Shown here in pieces: positions 6,448-10,865 of a stretch of 10,865 nucleotides of DNA. The notes under the pieces are model-generated. The model saw only the letters and a list, made by a program, of their open reading frames with translations, ran no database searches and was not told where the DNA came from. Both the position numbers and the translations under genes were made by a program. The DNA comes from Nanoarchaeales archaeon. GTDB lineage: Archaea; Nanobdellota; Nanobdellia; Woesearchaeales; UBA583. The DNA lies in assembly GCA_013215525.1 (NCBI GenBank), contig JABSQY010000058.1:1-10865 (forward strand). Reading direction: 5' to 3'. Each line of letters starts with the position of its first letter. The stretch's first letter is position 1.

Positions 6448-7248
6448 ATGGCACACGAAATAGATTATAAAATTATAGGAAGTGAAATGCAAGCAGTGGA
6501 AATTGAACTAGACCCACAAGAATCAGTAGTTGCTGAAAGTGGAGCAATGATGTCAATGAAAGCTGATATTAAAATGGCAACAGTGTTTGGTGATGGAAGT
6601 CACGAAGAAGAAAATAAAGGTTTCTTTGGAAAAATGGTTGGTGCAGGTAAAAGATTACTAACTGGTGAAAGTTTATTTATGACAATTTTTACGCATCACG
6701 GAGCAGGCAAGTCTCACGTAACATTTGCAGCACCTTATCCAGGTAAAATTATTCCAATTGATTTAAAGGAATTTGGTGGAAAACTAATTTGTCAAAAGGA
6801 TGCTTTTTTATGTGCAGCAAAAGGTGTTTCTGTAGGAATTGAATTTCAAAGAAAATTAGGAACAGGATTCTTTGGTGGAGAAGGTTTCATTATGCAAAAA
6901 TTAGAAGGTGATGGAATGGCATTTATACACGCTGGAGGTTCAATCATTGAACATAAATTACAAGCAGGAGAAGTTCTAAAAGTAGACACTGGATGTTTAG
7001 TTGCATTAACTCAAAATGTAAACTATGAAATTGAATTTGTAGGTGGAATTAAAAATACAATCTTTGGAGGAGAAGGTTTATTTTTTATGAAAGTTACAGG
7101 ACCTGGGACAGTTTATCTACAAACACTGCCATTCTCACGGCTAGCAAGTAGAATATTCGAACACGCACCACAAGCAGGAGGACACAGAAAAGGAGAAGGT
7201 TCTGTACTTGGAAGTATAGGTGGATTAATTAATGGAGATAATTTTTAG
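6448..7248 (+). CDS. AIM24 / TIGR00266 family protein
   Basis: This is a member of the family once called DUF124 (TIGR00266), related to mitochondrial AIM24, found across bacteria and archaea; its biochemical role is not established. The whole 266 residues match the family layout of repeated beta-strand units: DYKIIGSEMQAVEIEL and ESVVAESGAMMSM near the start, SLFMTIFTHHG near residue 75, GKIIPIDL, a Gly-rich core with GFFGGEGFIMQKLEGDG, an HAGGSIIEHKLQAGE strand pair, and the terminal VTGPGTVYLQTLPF. No signal peptide or membrane segment is present. The fold is expected to be a trimeric beta-prism, from family knowledge only. Length is normal and the frame intact. It stands alone, with its own TATA box and two hairpins after its stop. 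Codon use is slightly richer in G/C than its neighbours, consistent with good expression. Confidence 0.93.
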   Translation: MAHEIDYKIIGSEMQAVEIELDPQESVVAESGAMMSMKADIKMATVFGDGSHEEENKGFFGKMVGAGKRLLTGESLFMTIFTHHGAGKSHVTFAAPYPGKIIPIDLKEFGGKLICQKDAFLCAAKGVSVGIEFQRKLGTGFFGGEGFIMQKLEGDGMAFIHAGGSIIEHKLQAGEVLKVDTGCLVALTQNVNYEIEFVGGIKNTIFGGEGLFFMKVTGPGTVYLQTLPFSRLASRIFEHAPQAGGHRKGEGSVLGSIGGLINGDNF

Positions 7249-7253
7249 ACATC

Positions 7254-7310
7254 ATAAAAACATTGTTTTTATTATGGATTAGAAATTTTTTAAAATTTCT
7301 TTACATAATC
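7254..7310 (+). terminator. Two hairpins after the AIM24-like gene
   Basis: ATAAAAAC (7254-7261) pairs with GTTTTTAT (7265-7272) around an ATT loop. AGAAATTTT (7281-7289) pairs with AAAATTTCT (7292-7300), with outer GATT/AATC (7277-7280, 7307-7310). The stems begin 6 bases after the stop and contain T5 and T6 runs, fitting a transcription end. Confidence 0.45.
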
Positions 7311-7333
7311 TAAAAATTGCTCAAAAATATTAA

Positions 7334-7342
7334 CTTTATAAA
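7334..7342 (+). promoter_or_regulatory. TATA box of the 63-residue gene
   Basis: CTTTATAAA is centred about 27 bases before the ATG at 7365, matching the spacing at neighbouring genes. Confidence 0.6.
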
Positions 7343-7364
7343 CTAAAATCTATTTCTTTATACT

Positions 7365-7556
7365 ATGACAGAACAAAAACCAACAAAAAAAACTAAATCT
7401 CAAATTTTAAAGGAGAAATACGGTTTTGATAGAAATAAGGATAAAAATACTGATTTTTCTGAAAAGAAGCAAAAGTTAGATGTAGAAACACAAAATAAGA
7501 AAAAAGATTATGCTTTAAATTCTGATAATTCTAAAAAGAAATTAAATCAATACTAA
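7365..7556 (+). CDS. Small highly charged hypothetical protein, 63 residues
   Basis: Unrecognised. The composition is dominated by Lys, Asp, Glu, Asn and Gln, starting with a basic stretch (KPTKKTKSQILKEKYGF, residues 5-21). The rest is low-complexity and probably disordered, with no Cys and no membrane segment. The net charge is positive, so nucleic-acid or ribosome association is possible but unproven. A well-spaced TATA box supports it as a real gene. It converges with the small minus-strand gene at 7646-7774. Confidence 0.55.
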   Translation: MTEQKPTKKTKSQILKEKYGFDRNKDKNTDFSEKKQKLDVETQNKKKDYALNSDNSKKKLNQY

Positions 7557-7563
7557 TTAATTT

Positions 7564-7596
7564 CTAATCTTCATCATAAAAAAATGACTTATTCAT
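7564..7596 (-). pseudogene. Remnant tail of a paralogue of the 42-residue protein
   Basis: Read on the minus strand, this gives MNKSFFYDED and a stop, nearly the same as the last nine residues (MNNSFFYDD) of the gene at 7646-7774. TCA versus TCT for Ser is a synonymous difference. An in-frame TAA lies six codons upstream (7615-7617), so only the tail survives. Confidence 0.45.
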
Positions 7597-7605
7597 ATAT
7601 TCAAC

Positions 7606-7629
7606 ATACAAATTTTAATTTGTATTTTT
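7606..7629. terminator. Hairpin terminator between convergent small genes
   Basis: ATACAAAT (7606-7613) pairs perfectly with ATTTGTAT (7618-7625) around TTTA, followed on the plus strand by T5 (7625-7629). It lies between the 63-residue plus-strand gene and the 42-residue minus-strand gene, and could serve either. Confidence 0.5.
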
Positions 7630-7645
7630 AATGCGCCAATAATTC

Positions 7646-7774
7646 TTAATCATCATAAAAAAAAGAATTATTCATGTCATCTTCTAATTCTTTCATATTT
7701 TTATAAAATTCAATTTTATCATCAGTTAATAAATCAGAAATTGATTTTTCTTTCTTCTTATTAAGAAAATCCAT
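7646..7774 (-). CDS. Small acidic/basic hypothetical protein, 42 residues
   Basis: Unrecognised. The protein starts MDFLNKKKEKSISDLLTDD, continues with a predicted helix (IEFYKNMKELEDDM) and ends NNSFFYDD. It has a basic N-terminal third and an acidic C-terminus. Support for coding comes from the near-repeat of its last residues at 7564-7596, where one difference is synonymous. A weak TATA-like element (minus strand GTTTAAGTAA, 7795-7804) lies at the right distance. It could be co-transcribed with the nuclease gene upstream, whose stop is 76 bases away. Confidence 0.5.
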   Translation of the reverse strand: MDFLNKKKEKSISDLLTDDKIEFYKNMKELEDDMNNSFFYDD

Positions 7775-7850
7775 ATAAATTTAAAAAAATTAATTTACTT
7801 AAACATTATTGACTAAAAAATAGAATAATATTAGAGTTTAATAATTCAAC

Positions 7851-9455
7851 TTATTTTAAAGAACCGTAACGTTCAACCATTTTAGAATAAACAAACTCAG
7901 TCGCTACACAATCATCTTTATTATAATCTAAAATTATTTGTTTGAAATGTTCTTTCCCTGAAAGCCAATAATCAAGCCACGCAATACTCTCACCACCATT
8001 CGCCTCATCAAGTTGAAACTTTTCCCCATTCTCATCCTCATACCAATTCTGTGTACACTCCCAAACAAACCCATAAAACGGTGCAACAGTTTTAATAGAA
8101 TAATTATAACGTGGAAGAATTAATTTATTATCTATCCATTCCTTAAGTATATCTAAAGAATTATTCATAAGCATATCTAAATCTTTTGAACTCGTAGAAT
8201 ACCTCTCAGACAAATTATTCCAAGCGACACGTTCATAATCCGCATAATAAATAATCTTAAAACTCCCTTTCTTCTTAACACCTTTAACATAATCTAAAAA
8301 TTCATTCCAAACGTCCCCTTCCTTCTCTTTATCAGAACCAATAAACGACACATACCTTTTATCCCCAGTATTCTGATTAACTTCCCAAACTCCATGTAAA
8401 TATTCAAACTCGTGTCCCATCTCACCTTCTATATCATAAAATAATAAATAATCCTCATCAAATGCTTTCAGCGAATCACCAATATAAAAATCCTTATCCT
8501 CAATCAAAGACTGTGCCTGCTTTCGAAGTTTAAAAGTTTTAAAAGAATCTTTCCCAGTTAAAACATATTTAATCTTAGTCTTATCATCAACCTTTTCATA
8601 AAAATCAGAAATTGTTTTAATCCCGAGCTCATTCAAATCAGCAAGCCCACGTTTTTGAACTCCACGTATCAAACTACAATGCGCATCTTTTTTCATCTTA
8701 TCAAAACAAAATGTTTTCCATTCACAATTCTCGCAAGCACTACACTTAAAAGGTTCAATTTCATCATCTTCATCAAGCATTTGAATTTCTTCAAATAAAG
8801 TTAAATAATTTTCTTCAAGAGGTTTACGATTCTTAAAAGAATTTAAAACTTTTTCTTCAAACTTAATTTCACTAAATCCAACACGATCTTTAACCCACAA
8901 ATAAAGTCCAACATCACAATCATCCGAACATTGTTGAATCTCATCAAGTAATTCGTAATAATGAAATAACTGTAATCCATAACTTTTTTGTAAAGCAATA
9001 GATTTTTTCAGAAACTTATCCAAATCAGTTTCAATAATATCTGAATAAAGTATTGCAGATTTAATATCAATAATTTCATAATAATAATTCCCAAAAATAC
9101 TAGAGCAAGATTCTTCGAAATCGACAGAGTCATCAGAAACATCACAATCAACACGTCGCAATAAATCAACATGTCCAACACGGTTTTCATCCTCAAGAAC
9201 TGCTTGATAAATATATTTAACTCCTTTTTTCATAAAAGAAATAGTTTCTTTAAAATTAGAAGGAGTATAAACCTCATCAGTTTCTTTTAAAATATCAATA
9301 CACTCTTTTTCAAAAATATTTCCTTGCTCAGCTAAATACTTCATAAAGCCAGAAACTGGAGCTAACTCAAAATCTTTTTCAAAAAATTTTAACCAAATTT
9401 TACGAGAACAAGAATCATAATTTGAAATGTCAGATGCAGTTATTTTTTTAATCAT
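7851..9455 (-). CDS. TM0106-family RecB-like Fe-S nuclease fused to RNase H-like exonuclease domain
   Basis: Matches the layout of the TM0106 family of putative RecB-like nucleases. The N-terminal half is a Cas4/RecB-type PD-(D/E)XK nuclease: GHVD at 94-97 and EIIDIKSA at 127-134 supply the metal-binding Asp and the D-x-K pair. Cys16 plus C238, C241, C244 and C250 (C-x2-C-x2-C-x5-C) fit a Cas4/AddB-like iron-sulfur cluster, with one Cys more than the usual four. A linker with KRGLADLNELGIKTISDF (268-285) resembles a helix-hairpin-helix. The C-terminal half is an RNase H-like 3'-5' exonuclease of the DEDD type: FYDIEG (339-344), YYADYERVAW (403-412) and YNKDDCVATE (511-520) carry the acidic motifs. 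Length (534) is normal for the family. DNA processing or repair is likely; substrate and partners are unknown. No cas genes are nearby, so it is not evidence of CRISPR. It has its own promoter within a perfect dyad. Confidence 0.88.
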   Translation of the reverse strand: MIKKITASDISNYDSCSRKIWLKFFEKDFELAPVSGFMKYLAEQGNIFEKECIDILKETDEVYTPSNFKETISFMKKGVKYIYQAVLEDENRVGHVDLLRRVDCDVSDDSVDFEESCSSIFGNYYYEIIDIKSAILYSDIIETDLDKFLKKSIALQKSYGLQLFHYYELLDEIQQCSDDCDVGLYLWVKDRVGFSEIKFEEKVLNSFKNRKPLEENYLTLFEEIQMLDEDDEIEPFKCSACENCEWKTFCFDKMKKDAHCSLIRGVQKRGLADLNELGIKTISDFYEKVDDKTKIKYVLTGKDSFKTFKLRKQAQSLIEDKDFYIGDSLKAFDEDYLLFYDIEGEMGHEFEYLHGVWEVNQNTGDKRYVSFIGSDKEKEGDVWNEFLDYVKGVKKKGSFKIIYYADYERVAWNNLSERYSTSSKDLDMLMNNSLDILKEWIDNKLILPRYNYSIKTVAPFYGFVWECTQNWYEDENGEKFQLDEANGGESIAWLDYWLSGKEHFKQIILDYNKDDCVATEFVYSKMVERYGSLK

Positions 9456-9488
9456 ATTTTATAAAGTTTTTTTAACTTTATAAAATAT
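9454..9488. promoter_or_regulatory. Perfect 15-bp dyad holding the nuclease gene's TATA box
   Basis: ATATTTTATAAAGTT (9454-9468) and its exact complement (9474-9488) flank a T5. The distal arm gives the minus-strand TATA (TTTTATAAAG, 9476-9485), about 26 bases before the ATG at 9455; the proximal arm overlaps that ATG. A leaderless transcript would not include the distal arm, so this is likelier a DNA-level operator than an RNA hairpin. The proximal arm also offers a plus-strand TATA (9456-9466) aimed at the hairpins beyond 9490. Confidence 0.6.
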
Positions 9489-9489
9489 A

Positions 9490-9562
9490 CCTTCACCCAT
9501 TGGGTGATTCGCATATTATTTTAAATACGTTGTATTTAAAATCACCACCTCCAAAGTTTTTT
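9490..9562 (+). ncRNA. Candidate small RNA in the spacer between nuclease and SpoIIM-like genes
   Basis: A plus-strand TATA (ATTTTATAAAG, 9456-9466) would place a start near 9490. Two hairpins follow: TCACCCA-T-TGGGTGA (9493-9507) and ATTTTAAATAC-GTT-GTATTTAAAAT (9518-9542). Then comes a C-rich tail, CACCACCTCC (9543-9552), and a T6 run (9557-9562) able to end transcription. GGTGATT (9503-9509) can also pair with AATCACC (9540-9546), competing with the first hairpin. The tail resembles the anti-Shine-Dalgarno end of 16S rRNA. A minus-strand transcript is also possible, from a TATA at about 9567-9576. No family recognised. Confidence 0.35.
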
Positions 9563-9589
9563 AAATTTTATAAACATAACTTTCACTAA

Positions 9590-10369
9590 TCAAAGCACCT
9601 CAATAACTGAACCTAAAAAGATAAACACAATACATAAGAAAAGTAAAACTAAACAATCTTTCGCAAAAACTTTATTTAAAACTCTTTTTTGATTTGTCCT
9701 AGACAATTCCCCATAACCAAAAAAATAAATTGACATCCTATAAGAAATTACAGCACCTAAAATCCCTGCAAGAACGTAACCTCCAATCTCAAACAAAGCA
9801 TGAATAATAAGATTTAAACTAGTTACAAATGCTCCAGTATGAGAATTTAAAGAAAACAAATAATAAGCTAAAATACTTGCATTCCAAATTATTACAAAAA
9901 TTAAAGCGGAAAAAAATAAAGTTGAAATAATAAATGTATTAAATGCAACAAATAAATTATTAAATAAAATTTGTGAAAACAAATCAGTATTAAAACTTGT
10001 AATATTTCCTTCAAGAGATGTAACAAAACTTTTCTCATAACTAAAATCTGTTGTAAAACCTAAAGTATTTGAAATATACATTCCAAACACAACACCCACA
10101 AACAAAGCTAAAAAAACACCAAGTTCAGATTTATATCTTTTAGTAAAAGATTTATCTAAAAAACTCTCTGAAATCACCTTCGACACATCACGAGAATACT
10201 TAGTAACTGGATAACTTAAAGCAAGAGAAATAAATGCAACTAAAAAAATAGAAATTCCACCTAGATAAGAATTAACAAAAGAAATACCTAAAGTAATAAA
10301 AACTGCAACAACTAATACTTTTAAAAAATTATGATTTCGTTCAGCTTCTGTAAGTATAACTTCTAACAT
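9590..10369 (-). CDS. SpoIIM/DUF95-like integral membrane protein
   Basis: Member of the stage II sporulation protein M (DUF95) family, widespread in non-sporulating archaea where its role is unknown. The 259 residues contain about six membrane segments: 15-34, 37-55, 84-104, 140-168, 183-212 and 239-257. Family features are the FNNLFVAFNTF segment (136-146) and the conserved HALFEIGGYVLAG (190-202), the His-x3-Glu pattern in a membrane helix. The soluble loops are about residues 56-80 and 105-130. The ATG is supported by a minus-strand TATA (TTTTATATAA, 10391-10400) 27 bases upstream. The gene precedes the nuclease gene on the same strand by 134 bases, but each has a promoter. It is intact and ends in TGA. 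Confidence 0.85.
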   Translation of the reverse strand: MLEVILTEAERNHNFLKVLVVAVFITLGISFVNSYLGGISIFLVAFISLALSYPVTKYSRDVSKVISESFLDKSFTKRYKSELGVFLALFVGVVFGMYISNTLGFTTDFSYEKSFVTSLEGNITSFNTDLFSQILFNNLFVAFNTFIISTLFFSALIFVIIWNASILAYYLFSLNSHTGAFVTSLNLIIHALFEIGGYVLAGILGAVISYRMSIYFFGYGELSRTNQKRVLNKVFAKDCLVLLFLCIVFIFLGSVIEVL

Positions 10370-10390
10370 AAAAAAACATATACTTTAAAT

Positions 10391-10400
10391 TATATAAAAT
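10391..10400 (-). promoter_or_regulatory. TATA box of the SpoIIM-like gene
   Basis: The minus strand reads TTTTATATAA, centred about 27 bases before the ATG at 10369. It shares the 94-base divergent region with the promoter of the MazG-like gene. Confidence 0.55.
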
Positions 10401-10433
10401 ATTGTTACTTTATATTTAAATTATAAACTAAAT

Positions 10434-10444
10434 CTTTAAATAAA
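10434..10444 (+). promoter_or_regulatory. TATA box of the MazG-like gene
   Basis: CTTTAAATAAA is centred about 25 bases before the ATG at 10464. This region is almost wholly A/T, so the call is weaker than elsewhere. Confidence 0.4.
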
Positions 10445-10463
10445 ATAAAATTATAAAAATCAT

Positions 10464-10778
10464 ATGGAAATGATTAATTTAGATAAACTAGTAAGAAATA
10501 ATATACTAAAAATTATTGAAATTGATGTAAGAACAACAATAAGTCACATAGCAGATGATAAAGAATATCAAAAATGTTTACAATTAAAATTAAAATAAGA
10601 AATATCTGAATTTGAAGAAGAATATTCAATTAACGAATTAGCAGACATAATAGAGGTTATTGATAGTTTTAAAACATTAGATAAATATTCCAATGTAGAA
10701 AAAGTTCGAGAAGATAAAAATAAAGTTGAAGGAAATTTTTCAAAAAGAATAATTCTTGAAACAAAATCAGTTAAATAG
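10464..10778 (+). pseudogene. MazG-like nucleotide pyrophosphohydrolase interrupted by in-frame TAA
   Basis: Related to short MazG-like/phosphoribosyl-ATP pyrophosphohydrolase-type proteins, which hydrolyse nucleoside triphosphates and are thought to remove abnormal nucleotides. The frame runs 105 codons. DKLVRNNILKIIE (residues 7-19) matches the family's NKLVRDKIPEII start, ISHIADDKEY follows, and after the break EISEFEEE...NELADIIEVI carries the Glu/Asp metal-binding helices, ending FSKRIILE like the family's GGFxKRIxL. A TAA at 10596-10598 (codon 45) stands where a Glu of the K-L-x-E-E-x-x-E-F helix is expected, so GAA-to-TAA is likely. Family residues have also drifted (KLVRDK to KLVRNN; GGF to GNF). 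Without readthrough the 44-residue product lacks all catalytic residues. Recent pseudogene or sequence error. Confidence 0.75.
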
Positions 10779-10798
10779 ATAAGTTAAGTAAACATTTA

Positions 10799-10841
<43 letters not shown>

Positions 10842-10865
10842 TAGATTAAAATAAATAAATAAGGA

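Noticed and set aside
7851..9455. Cas4-like nuclease domain as a sign of a CRISPR system
   Set aside because: The full architecture (Fe-S nuclease plus RNase H-like domain) is that of TM0106-type proteins, and there are no spaced direct repeats or other cas genes in the window.
9453..9552. Short minus-strand peptide frame following GGAGGTG in the nuclease/SpoIIM spacer
   Set aside because: The GGAGGTG lies some 35 bases from the nearest ATG, the frame is only about 20 codons, and it overlaps the nuclease promoter dyad.

Overview
The window is AT-rich DNA (about a quarter to 30% GC by eye) from what looks like an archaeon. Most start codons have a TATA-like element centred 25-27 bases upstream and no Shine-Dalgarno sequence, which is the archaeal pattern for leaderless or nearly leaderless transcripts. 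Gene content agrees: a TrmB-type regulator, an archaeal-style SpoIIM/DUF95 membrane protein, a TIGR00266/AIM24 protein and very short intergenic spaces. A small-genome DPANN-type lineage (Woesearchaeota or Pacearchaeota-like) is my guess; no rRNA, tRNA or marker gene in the window proves it.

Layout. 1-2662 (+): a short hypothetical gene, then exonuclease VII large subunit (xseA) carrying an extra N-terminal SWIM zinc-finger region, then xseB, then a GNAT acetyltransferase cut by an in-frame TGA. Between xseB and the GNAT gene lies a 63-base repeat of the end of xseB flanking a 97-base hairpin-bearing insert. 2664-4372 (-): a small unknown gene and a sodium:solute symporter. 4373-6185 (+): a TrmB-family regulator divergent from the symporter, then a frameshifted 2-hydroxyacid dehydrogenase-like gene. 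6186-6447: no convincing gene, but a chain of hairpins that suggests a structured RNA. 6448-7556 (+): an AIM24/TIGR00266 protein and a small charged protein. 7564-7774 (-): a 42-residue protein and a remnant of a related tail. 7851-10369 (-): a TM0106-type Fe-S nuclease/RNase H fusion and a SpoIIM-like membrane protein, separated by a 134-base spacer full of dyads that may encode a small RNA. 10464-10778 (+): a MazG-like pyrophosphohydrolase gene broken by a TAA. A 43-base AAT microsatellite lies near the end.

How the genes fit together. xseA and xseB form a two-subunit DNA nuclease operon to which the GNAT gene was probably once coupled. The TrmB regulator probably controls the divergent symporter through the shared 83-base promoter region. 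The other genes look independently transcribed. Three genes (GNAT, dehydrogenase, MazG-like) each carry a single disabling change, meaning either real decay or errors in the assembled sequence.
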